Below, piece by piece: positions 9,792 through 18,403 of a DNA stretch of 54,992 bases. The stretch lies in NCBI RefSeq assembly GCF_030604785.1, contig NZ_JAUVVF010000021.1, forward strand, positions 1 to 54,992, written 5' to 3'. Made by a program: the position numbers and the translations under genes. The notes beneath the pieces were generated by a model that had not been told where the DNA came from, made no database searches, and was given only the letters and a program-made list of their open reading frames with translations. How positions within the stretch are numbered: the stretch's first letter is position 1; each line of letters begins with the position of its first letter. The stretch is from Paracoccus sp. (in: a-proteobacteria). GTDB taxonomy: Bacteria; Pseudomonadota; Alphaproteobacteria; Rhodobacterales; Rhodobacteraceae.

Positions 9792-10832
9792 TCAGTCCAG
9801 CCGGATCGCCGCAAGGATCGGGCCGGGCAGCCCGTAGGGCGGAAGCATCTGCTGCACCAGCAGCGCGTGGCGCGTATCGGGCGGCTGGTCGCTGGCGCCC
9901 TCGCCGGGCCGGACCTTCAGGCGCAGAGGGGCAAGCCCGTCCCACGCGGCCAACGTCTCGACAGATTGCACGATGTTGACATGGGTGACGACGCGGCCGC
10001 GATTCTCGCCCGCCGTCACCTCGACCTCGCGTTCGGGCAGATAGCGGACCATCGACACGTCGACGCGCCCGCCCAGATCGGAAAGCGGCATGATCTCGAT
10101 CGTGCCGTTCAGCCCGTCGCCCTCGCGCTGGACGGTGACCATGGCGGGACGGTAGCGCGCCGCGTCGATCAGGCCCATCAGCTGCGCCGGGCCGGGGGCC
10201 AGCGCCGTGTCGCGCCCCGCGACGATCATTTGCGGGGTATAGATCGACCGCTCGCCCGCCGCGCGGGCATAGGATTCCTGCCGGGCGGTGAATTCGGGGC
10301 GGGCGAAGATATCGGCCCAGCCCAGGTAATCCCAGTAATCGACGTGATAGGCGAGCGCCAGGATCTCGGGGTCCTGCGCCATCATCGCCAGCATCGCATC
10401 GGCCGGCGGACAGGACGAGCAGCCCTGCGAGGTGAACAATTCGACCACCACCGGCAGCGCCGCGGCCTGCGGCATCGCCGTGACGGCCGGCGTCTGGCCG
10501 TCGGCGCCCGAAAAGCTGTTGAAGGCCGGCGCCGCCCGCTCGGAAAAGGCCACGCCCGGCGCCGTGCGGCCCGGATAATCGGGCGCCGAGATGACCGGCG
10601 CGTGATCCGCAGCGGGGAGGTCGGGGGAAAACCCGCCCGGTGACGGGCCGTCGGGCGTTTCGGCCGCGATGCTGTCGGCCGGGCCATCGGCGGGCATGTC
10701 GGAAAGCGGCTGGGCAGTCAGCGGCGTCGCCCAGATGAGCAGCGCCAGAGCCGCCACCGAGGCGCTGACACCTTGCCGGGCGGTCTTCAAGCCATGGTTC
10801 TGTCGGGTTTGCTTCATCACGACGATCTTCAT
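9792..10832 (-). CDS. DUF1223 thioredoxin-like exported protein
   Basis: The 346-residue product starts with a basic stretch and a hydrophobic segment (ASVAALALLIWATP), a likely signal peptide. About 70 residues of low complexity come next, then the DUF1223 core: VVVELFTSQGCSSCPPADAML with a CxxC motif, followed by YHVDYWDYLGWADIFA and RYLPEREVEVTAGENRG. DUF1223 proteins have a thioredoxin-like fold and unknown function. The start at 10832 is preferred because GAGGA lies six to seven bases upstream; 10850 and 10817 are alternatives. It is divergent from acnA. Confidence 0.82.
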   Translation of the reverse strand: MKIVVMKQTRQNHGLKTARQGVSASVAALALLIWATPLTAQPLSDMPADGPADSIAAETPDGPSPGGFSPDLPAADHAPVISAPDYPGRTAPGVAFSERAAPAFNSFSGADGQTPAVTAMPQAAALPVVVELFTSQGCSSCPPADAMLAMMAQDPEILALAYHVDYWDYLGWADIFARPEFTARQESYARAAGERSIYTPQMIVAGRDTALAPGPAQLMGLIDAARYRPAMVTVQREGDGLNGTIEIMPLSDLGGRVDVSMVRYLPEREVEVTAGENRGRVVTHVNIVQSVETLAAWDGLAPLRLKVRPGEGASDQPPDTRHALLVQQMLPPYGLPGPILAAIRLD

Positions 10833-10912
10833 AGCCAATCCTCGCAGCAAGGAACAATCAACGCTTTGTCAAGCTGAGCCCTGAGGGCCGTCCGTGCCTC
10901 TTGAGCAACAGC

Positions 10913-10941
10913 CCGACATCTGGTATGCGATTGCATACAAT
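10913..10941 (+). promoter_or_regulatory. Candidate acnA promoter with embedded operator
   Basis: CCGACA (10913-10918) and TACAAT (10936-10941) are 17 bp apart, a fair sigma-70 match. The spacer contains a perfect inverted repeat, GTATGC-GATT-GCATAC (10923-10938), which overlaps the -10 hexamer and would let a dimeric regulator block RNA polymerase. The regulator is not identifiable; the half-site resembles those of GntR-type factors only loosely. Confidence 0.5.
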
Positions 10942-11030
10942 CTTGCGTCGCCGCCCTTGCGCAACGCCCCCCGATGGGGCAAAGCAGGGGCACGCCGGAC
11001 CCATCCATTCTTGCAGACAGGGAGGCCCTG

Positions 11031-13808
<2,778 letters not shown>

Positions 13809-13829
13809 CAGGCCACCACGTCGACCAGA

Positions 13830-13857
13830 CCCCCGGCGCATCGCGCCGGGGGTTTTT
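13830..13857 (+). terminator. Intrinsic terminator of acnA
   Basis: A perfect 10-bp stem CCCCCGGCGC/GCGCCGGGGG with a 3-nt loop is followed by TTTTT (13853-13857). It begins 21 bp after the acnA stop. Confidence 0.92.
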
Positions 13858-13872
13858 CCATGCCCCTGCCCG

Positions 13873-13901
13873 GCCGGACCGCTTGAAGTCCCGGCTTTTT
13901 T
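13873..13901 (+). terminator. Second terminator-like hairpin after acnA
   Basis: GCCGGAC (13873-13879) pairs with GTCCCGGC (13888-13895, one bulged C) and is followed by TTTTTT (13896-13901). It could be a backup terminator, or a leader attenuator for phaR if that transcript starts upstream. Confidence 0.6.
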
Positions 13902-13961
13902 CTTTTGCCTTTTCCGGTTGCAGCTTTCATCATGCGCGGACGGAACAGCAAGGAAGCCGCA

Positions 13962-14522
13962 ATGGCCACACAAGACGCGCCGCTGCTGATCAAGCGCTAT
14001 GCCAGTCGCAGGCTCTACAACACCGAGACCAGCGATTACGTCACGCTCGAGGACATCGCGTCCTTCATCCGCGACGGCCGCGAGGTCAAGATCGTGGATC
14101 TCAAGTCCGGGGACGATCTGACGCGTCAATACCTGCTGCAGATCATCGCCGAGCACGAGAGCCGGGGCGAGAACGTGCTGCCTCTGGACGTGCTGACGGA
14201 TCTGGTGCGCAGCTACGCCACGAATGCGCAATCCGTCGTTCCGCAATTCCTCGCCGCCAGCTTCGAGATGCTGCGCGAGGGGCAGTCCAAGATGATGGAG
14301 AACATGGCCTCGATGCCGAACCCGATGGCCAAGATGCCCGGCTTCGACGCGCTCCAGCGACAGCAGCAGATGTTCCTCAAGGCGATGATGGGCGGCTGGC
14401 GCGGCGGCTCGGGACCCGAACCCGACCAGGAGGACACCCCGGCCGGTGCGGCCGAGGGCGACGACATGGAAGAGATCAAGCGCCAGCTCGCCGAGTTGCA
14501 GCGCCGGATTTCGCGCCTGTGA
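13962..14522 (+). CDS. phaR: PhaR, polyhydroxyalkanoate synthesis regulator
   Basis: PhaR represses phasin and its own synthesis and senses PHB granules. The 186-residue protein has the PHA-accumulation-regulator DNA-binding domain at about residues 8-70, with the diagnostic LIKRYASRRLYNTETSDYVT stretch, then the PHB-binding region to about residue 120. A Met/Gly-rich linker and a short coiled coil (MEEIKRQLAELQRRISRL) end the protein. The start at 13962 follows an AAGGA site; the upstream in-frame extension is not conserved-looking. No pha synthesis or phasin gene is in the window. Confidence 0.93.
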   Translation: MATQDAPLLIKRYASRRLYNTETSDYVTLEDIASFIRDGREVKIVDLKSGDDLTRQYLLQIIAEHESRGENVLPLDVLTDLVRSYATNAQSVVPQFLAASFEMLREGQSKMMENMASMPNPMAKMPGFDALQRQQQMFLKAMMGGWRGGSGPEPDQEDTPAGAAEGDDMEEIKRQLAELQRRISRL

Positions 14523-14566
14523 TCGGTCTTGCACCCATTGCCCAGAGCGGCTAGACGAACGACATC

Positions 14567-14656
14567 GGAGCGGTGGCCGAGTGGTCGAAGGCGCACGCCT
14601 GGAAAGTGTGTAGGCGGGAAACCGTCTCGAGGGTTCGAATCCCTCTCGCTCCGCCA
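14567..14656 (+). tRNA. tRNA-Ser (GGA anticodon)
   Basis: The 90-nt sequence folds as a class II tRNA. GGAGCGG pairs with TCGCTCC, the D-arm is GCCGAGTGGTCGAAGGC, and the anticodon stem CACGC/GTGTG encloses loop CTGGAAA with anticodon GGA (14601-14603). The long variable arm is typical of serine tRNAs, the T-arm is GAGGG-TTCGAAT-CCCTC, and CCA is encoded. It reads UCC and UCU codons. Confidence 0.97.
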
Positions 14657-14786
14657 CTTCCCTTTTCCAAGTTCATGATATTGCAGTATTTTTTTGTTCG
14701 GACCGGCTGCGGGGTAGCGACCGGGGTAGCATTGCATCTTTCCGAGCGCCTGATCCGTCGCCACTCCAGATCGGTATCCGGGCCAG

Positions 14787-14878
14787 CTAGTGAACGCCGG
14801 GGTCAGGATGATCGTCCTGATCGGCGTCTAGTTCCACCGTGATGCCCTCCTTTTTCAACCGTGACTGCACAAACTCTC
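14787..14878 (-). pseudogene. C-terminal fragment of a host gene split by the prophage
   Basis: Read on the minus strand from the CTCTC target copy, this segment gives 28 codons, starting FVQSRLKKEG, and ends at TAG (14789-14787). With the prophage and one CTCTC copy removed it joins in frame to the MDRLRE residues encoded at 53448-53465. The result is an uninterrupted C-terminus for the host gene on the right flank. Without that join it has no start codon. Function unknown. Confidence 0.85.
14874..14878. repeat. Target-site duplication, left copy (CTCTC)
   Basis: CTCTC lies immediately before the TGTA end of the prophage, and an identical copy follows the right end. Five base pairs is the duplication length made by Mu-type transposases. 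Confidence 0.88.
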
Positions 14879-14905
14879 TGTAATGGGACAGAGATATCTG
14901 CAGGG
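14879..14905 (+). repeat. Left terminal inverted repeat of the prophage
   Basis: The 27 bp from TGTAATGGG to TGCAGGG match the reverse complement of 53421-53447 at 19 positions, without gaps. The shared blocks are TGTA at 1-4, GGG at 7-9, CA at 11-12, GA at 15-16, T at 19 and TGCAGGG at 21-27. These are the expected terminal transposase-binding sites. Confidence 0.88.
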
Positions 14906-15281
14906 AAGTGCGAAGAGGTCCGAAGATCCGCGAAGTGCTGCGAAGGGCCAGTAAAGGCTAGGGAAAAGGCCCTTTGGAGTGGTGCTACGAGCGGATGCGG
15001 CGATGTCTTGCAGGAGCGCTTGAAAGGGGCCTTGCAGGCAGGTTGAAGCGCCGGTGACGCTGATTTGAGGGCGCCGGGGTGATCGGCGGAAAAGCCCGGA
15101 AAAATAGGTCTTTAGACGCTGCGTCGTCCTTCGGAAGCAACCGACTTTGCGATCCGAACATGCAACTGGAGCCGCATGTTCGTTCATCAGCTTGCATGTT
15201 CCCGAAAAAGACTACTTATCAATATCTTGTTTGAACGCCGCATTGATCCGGCGCAGTGCTGAACATGCAACTGATTTTGGC
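14906..15281. other. Non-coding left end: transposase-site region
   Basis: Together with the terminal repeat this is a 403-bp gene-free stretch. It holds four CGAAG pentamers at an exact 10-bp period (14911, 14921, 14931, 14941). At 15014-15029 GAGCGCTTGAAAGGGG resembles an inverted counterpart near the right end. Four alternating copies of GAACATGC/GCATGTTC lie between 15156 and 15273. By position these are candidate transposase or accessory-protein sites (the attL region in Mu). No coding frame is convincing. Confidence 0.6.
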
Positions 15282-16088
15282 TCAGAACGGGTGGTTTCCG
15301 ATCAGGAGCTCGGCGCGCGCGGCGGCGGCTGAACCCGGATGGCTGGCAATGCTGTAGGTCGTGGAGACCGGCTGCAGGTGGAACGCCGCGAAGATCTGGC
15401 GCACCTCGGGGACATCGCTCAGCGACAGGATGAACCGGCCCCGGATCGCGCCGAGCGCGGCAGCCATGCGGGTGAAGTCCGAGCGGTCGAACATGGCCTT
15501 GCCGTAATCATCCTCGCATCCCCAATAGGGCGGGTCGAGGTAGAAGAGCGTTCCCGGGCTGTCGTATCGCGGGATGAAATCGGCCCAGTCCAGGCATTCG
15601 ATGATGACGCCCGCGAGCCGAGTGTGCAAATCCTCGAGCATGGGTTCGAGGGTGGTCAGGTTGAACCTGCCCGGTCGGTCGCGCGAGACACCGAAATTGC
15701 GGCCCGACACCTTGCCCCCGAAGGCCGTGCGCTGGAGATAGAGAAAGCGGGCAGCGCGTTCGAGATCGGTCAGCGTCACCGGATCGACCTGGACAAGGCG
15801 CTCGAACTCGGAGCGCGTGGTGAGCTGGAAGCGCAGCACTTCGAGGAACTGGGGATAGTGTCGCTGGAGGATGCGGAAGAGGTTTGCGATGTCACGGCCC
15901 CGATCGTTGATCACCTCGGCCCTGGGCCGCGCCGCGCGACGGAGGAAGATACCGCCCATGCCGACGAAGGGCTCGGCATAGGTCTGGCAGGGGATCGTAT
16001 CGATCAACCCGCAGATGCGTCGCGCGAGGTTACGCTTGCCTCCAAGCCATGGGGCGACGGGATTTGTCGGGGCGACAGGGGTGATCAT
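15282..16088 (-). CDS. D12-class DNA adenine methyltransferase (Dam-like)
   Basis: The 268-residue protein is a D12-class N6-adenine methyltransferase. It has WLGGKR (14-19) and FVGMGG (41-46) for AdoMet binding, and the catalytic DPPY (185-188) in TLFYLDPPYWGCEDDYGK. No restriction partner is adjacent, so it is an orphan methylase, likely protecting phage DNA or altering host methylation. The recognition site cannot be read reliably; GATC is typical of close D12 relatives. The start at 16088 has a GAGGA site six bases upstream; an ATG at 16112 has none. It points away from the early operon and is probably expressed in the lysogen. Confidence 0.9.
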   Translation of the reverse strand: MITPVAPTNPVAPWLGGKRNLARRICGLIDTIPCQTYAEPFVGMGGIFLRRAARPRAEVINDRGRDIANLFRILQRHYPQFLEVLRFQLTTRSEFERLVQVDPVTLTDLERAARFLYLQRTAFGGKVSGRNFGVSRDRPGRFNLTTLEPMLEDLHTRLAGVIIECLDWADFIPRYDSPGTLFYLDPPYWGCEDDYGKAMFDRSDFTRMAAALGAIRGRFILSLSDVPEVRQIFAAFHLQPVSTTYSIASHPGSAAAARAELLIGNHPF

Positions 16089-16106
16089 CGGGGTTCCTCG
16101 TCTGGC

Positions 16107-16119
16107 TCTCATAATGAGA
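16107..16119. promoter_or_regulatory. Palindrome upstream of the methylase gene
   Basis: TCTCATAATGAGA is a perfect inverted repeat around a single central base, 19 bp upstream of the chosen methylase start. It could be an operator; no regulator can be assigned. Confidence 0.4.
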
Positions 16120-16207
16120 ACATAACAGGAACAGACTAGGCCCCGCCAGCGGCATTATGGTCAAAGCTGCATCGTTGTTTGAAATTATGAAGAGGAAAGC
16201 AGATCGT

Positions 16208-16588
16208 CTATTGCCGCGCTATTATTACACCTCTGCTTCGGCACACCGCGATAACCGACCGAGGATCATTTGGCCCTGGGAGAAGTGCTCTACCCGCTGG
16301 ATTATCCCGGTTTGGGGATAGGACAACCATGAAGGGGGTGTCACCGGTAAATCCGCCCATCCGGTTCTTGGCGTTTACAAAGCCGCAGGTATACACTTTT
16401 CCATCTTTGTGATTATTCGCTATAATCGGTCCAAATTGCGCCGATGCCGGATCGACAAGATCGCGCCTTACGCTCTCCTGAACCATTGCAATTTCGACAT
16501 CTGACAGGGTGTGACTGGTCCCTTCCCCTTGGGCAGGCACCGCAAAATACATAATCGCCAAGGCGAGAAGTACAATTGAGTAGCGCAT
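16208..16588 (-). CDS. Small exported protein, candidate lysogenic-conversion gene
   Basis: The 126-residue product starts MRYSIVLLALAIMYFAVPAQ, a clear signal peptide. The mature part has the pattern DPASAQFG, then VYTCGFVNAKNRMGGFTG and a second cysteine in VIAVCRSRG. I recognise this arrangement from small hypothetical exported proteins of proteobacteria and their phages, without known function; the two cysteines could form a disulfide. It starts 2 bp after the repressor stop, with GAGGGA as ribosome site, so it should be made whenever the repressor is, that is, in the lysogen. Its base composition is visibly lower in GC than its neighbours. Confidence 0.75.
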   Translation of the reverse strand: MRYSIVLLALAIMYFAVPAQGEGTSHTLSDVEIAMVQESVRRDLVDPASAQFGPIIANNHKDGKVYTCGFVNAKNRMGGFTGDTPFMVVLSPNRDNPAGRALLPGPNDPRSVIAVCRSRGVIIARQ

Positions 16589-16590
16589 TT

Positions 16591-17259
16591 TCAGTCCCTC
16601 GCGGTATGCCCCCACCAGACCACTTGGCCCAGAATGCGGATGCGGTCCGCATCCGAAGGTGCCACGAGTTCGGTGGGGAAGCCATCATTGTCGGAGTGCA
16701 GCAGCAGCGCGGTCGGCAGGCGTTCGATCCGCTTGACGCGGGCTTCGCCGTCGGGGCCGATCAGGGCATAGATCTTGCGCCCTGTGGGCGTGACCTTTCG
16801 TCGATCGATCATGACCAGGTCGCCGTCACAGAGGGTCGGCGCCATGCTGTCGCCCTTGACCGGCAGGACCATCGCGGACGAGGGCGAAATGCCTTCGCGA
16901 GCCAGCCAGTCGCGCCTGAACGCGATCGCCCCGACAGACATATCGCCATCGTGGTCGGCCCCTGGCCCGGCTGAAAGCTGGGCGGTGAAGCGCGGGACTG
17001 CTGCGAACTCCATACCATCCACATCGGCGCCCTTCCCACCTGCGGATGCTCTTGGCGGACCGATGTAGAGCTCCAGCCCCAGAGCCTCGCAAATTTCGCC
17101 AACGCGATTGAGTGTTGGACCTGCCTTGCTTCGTCTCAGCACGTTGCGAAGAGCATCGGTAGGCAGGTTGTGCTTCGTTTCGACCGCAAACGGAGACGTG
17201 CCCAGCTCGGCGAGCCTGGTCCGGACGGTCTCGGCAAAGGTCTCATCTACACGGCTCAT
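16591..17259 (-). CDS. Phage repressor, HTH plus S24 (LexA-like) peptidase
   Basis: This 222-residue protein sits where Mu places its c repressor. The N-terminal about 65 residues are a helix-turn-helix domain. The C-terminal half is an S24 peptidase domain with Ser138 in VKGDSMAPTLCDGD and Lys176 in GEARVKRIER. An Ala-Gly pair (97-98, in LSAGPG) lies 40 residues before the serine, close to the spacing of cleavage sites in LexA and lambda cI. RecA-stimulated self-cleavage and SOS induction are therefore plausible. No ribosome site precedes the ATG; the predicted transcript starts only a few bases upstream. Confidence 0.9.
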   Translation of the reverse strand: MSRVDETFAETVRTRLAELGTSPFAVETKHNLPTDALRNVLRRSKAGPTLNRVGEICEALGLELYIGPPRASAGGKGADVDGMEFAAVPRFTAQLSAGPGADHDGDMSVGAIAFRRDWLAREGISPSSAMVLPVKGDSMAPTLCDGDLVMIDRRKVTPTGRKIYALIGPDGEARVKRIERLPTALLLHSDNDGFPTELVAPSDADRIRILGQVVWWGHTARD

Positions 17260-17263
17260 GGTT

Positions 17264-17335
17264 CGGGATATTTACCGAATGCGCGCCGCTTGACAATCGG
17301 GAACGTTACCGGCACAAATATCGGTAATGAAACCG
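17264..17335. promoter_or_regulatory. Lysogeny control region: three 14-bp operators and divergent promoters
   Basis: Three related 14-mers are present: CGGGATATTTACCG (17264-17277), CGGGAACGTTACCG (17298-17311) and, inverted and less perfect, CGGTAATGAAACCG (17322-17335). The first two share CGGGA-N3/4-TTACCG. Rightward, TTGACA (17290-17295) heads a candidate early promoter whose -10 region (near 17314) is weak. Leftward, TTGTCA (17296-17291) and TAAATA (17274-17269), 16 bp apart, form the repressor promoter. The two -35 elements overlap. The first site covers the leftward -10, the second lies in the early-promoter spacer, and the third lies just beyond it. Confidence 0.72.
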
Positions 17336-17347
17336 AGAGAAGTTGCA

Positions 17348-17599
17348 ATGAGCATCGACGCAGTCCTGAAATTGGCGGTCCTGTATGCCGGACATAGCGG
17401 CCTGAAGCTTTCGACCGTCTCGACTTATGCCGCTGGAGACGGGAAGTTTTTCGGCAGCCTCCAGAGCGGGGTCGCGGGCTGCACCTTTCGCCGGGTCGGA
17501 AAAGTTACCGCTTGGTTCTCCGACAACTGGCCGTCCGACCTTGAGTGGCCGCGCGACATTCCGCGGCCGTCGAAACCCAAATCCAGAGAGGCAGCATGA
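17348..17599 (+). CDS. Small early protein at the Ner/Cro position
   Basis: The first rightward gene encodes 83 residues with the blocks LSTVSTYAAGDGKFFGSL and VTAWFSDNWPSDLEWPRDIP. Position and size fit a Ner- or Cro-like regulator that shuts off early transcription, but no classical helix-turn-helix is obvious, so the role is inferred from location. The start at 17348 is used; an upstream in-frame ATG at 17327 overlaps the third operator and has no ribosome site. It overlaps the next gene by ATGA. Confidence 0.65.
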   Translation: MSIDAVLKLAVLYAGHSGLKLSTVSTYAAGDGKFFGSLQSGVAGCTFRRVGKVTAWFSDNWPSDLEWPRDIPRPSKPKSREAA

Positions 17600-18126
17600 T
17601 GAACGGGGATCGCCTGGACCTGCGCGATTTGGCGCGGTCTGTTCTGACCGAGATGAGCGACCGCGACCGGGTGGCGCTGATGGTCGAGATGGCAGCGGCG
17701 CTGAGCGGGCCGCGCGCGCTGGACCTGCTTTCGCAGCTGCGGGCCACCGCCAGCCTGCGGATGCAGGAGATCATCGATGAGCGTTACCCGCTGCATGAGC
17801 TGGCGGAGGTCTATGGGGATGCCGCGGCGGTGCATGCGCGCCTGTCGGGATCAGTAGCCGGGCTACCGGCTACTGCCGAACAAGTGTCGACCGCACAGTC
17901 GAGTATCTGTTCTAGGACGCGGAGATGGATTGGCGACCAGTATTCACCCGGTCGAGATCAGCCTGCACCGCATCAGCTAGTGCGCGCAGAAGTTCTGGCA
18001 ACTGTGCGGCAGCTGCATCTTCAACCTCAAAGTATGATCGATGTGCATCACCGATCACGACCGTCGAGAGACCAAAATAATTCCGCACCTCAACCCCATC
18101 AACCTGATGGGAGCTATCGAGCGTGA
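17596..18126 (+). CDS. Early phage protein of unknown function
   Basis: The frame encodes 176 residues. The first about 100, starting MMNGDRLDLRDLARSVLTEM, look like a genuine helical protein. The rest (about residues 106-176) is Arg/Gln/His/Pro-rich and lies opposite the minus-strand gene at 17912-18283. The biological end may therefore have been altered by arrival of that gene. The start overlaps the preceding stop (ATGA), so translation is coupled. No family recognised. Confidence 0.6.
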   Translation: MMNGDRLDLRDLARSVLTEMSDRDRVALMVEMAAALSGPRALDLLSQLRATASLRMQEIIDERYPLHELAEVYGDAAAVHARLSGSVAGLPATAEQVSTAQSSICSRTRRWIGDQYSPGRDQPAPHQLVRAEVLATVRQLHLQPQSMIDVHHRSRPSRDQNNSAPQPHQPDGSYRA

Positions 18127-18283
18127 AGGTCACCTCGAAATTGGCAGGAGATCCCACCGTGGCAGGTGTGACATTCGTTATCGTCACATTGGGCGTTGTG
18201 GTGTCCGTTTCACGCCGCTCTGCCTCGGGTTTGACCTCTTTGCGGAATACCACTGATCCACTCTGCAGTCTGTTCAATTGCAT
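17912..18283 (-). CDS. Unknown 123-residue protein, antisense to the early operon
   Basis: A convincing AAGGAG ribosome site precedes the ATG. The protein has a basic N-terminus, a Thr-rich linker (ETDTTTPNVTITNVTPATVG), a beta-like segment (ANFEVTFTLDSSHQVDGVEV) and a helical C-terminus (PELLRALADAVQADLDRV). It has no recognised domain. Lower GC and opposite orientation suggest a cargo gene inserted in the early region; its C-terminal half overlaps the tail of the rightward gene by 215 bp. Confidence 0.62.
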   Translation of the reverse strand: MQLNRLQSGSVVFRKEVKPEAERRETDTTTPNVTITNVTPATVGSPANFEVTFTLDSSHQVDGVEVRNYFGLSTVVIGDAHRSYFEVEDAAAAQLPELLRALADAVQADLDRVNTGRQSISAS

Positions 18284-18403
18284 TCAGATCGTCTCCTTGT
18301 GGGTGTGTCAGAAGGGGATGAAGGCGCCGGGGGGCGGTGCGAACGCTTCCCGGTGCCGCCAGACTAGCACGGTCCCGCCATCCTGCAATCTGCGGAGGGC
18401 GCA

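Noticed and set aside
7785..10643. A 952-codon plus-strand frame over yciB, EamA and DUF1223 genes
   Set aside because: Arg/Gln/His-rich composition opposite three well-supported genes; no domain.
14567..14656. tRNA-Ser 3' end as the phage attachment site
   Set aside because: The prophage starts 223 bp away, has transposition-type ends with a 5-bp duplication inside a protein gene, and no copy of the tRNA 3' end occurs at the right end.
14681..14696. TGCAGTATTTTTTTGT resembling TGCAGTTTTTCTTGT at 53402 as direct att repeats
   Set aside because: The match is short and T-rich, and one copy lies inside the phage, the other outside. The CTCTC/TIR solution also restores a host reading frame, which this pairing does not.
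14712..14735. GGGGTAGCGACC/GGGGTAGCATT direct repeat after the tRNA as an integrase arm site or island remnant
   Set aside because: Only two short copies, no integrase gene or remnant frame nearby; not enough to claim an element.
14911..14950. The four CGAAG decamers as a CRISPR array
   Set aside because: Repeat and spacer are 5 bp each and no cas gene is present; no CRISPR was seen in the window.
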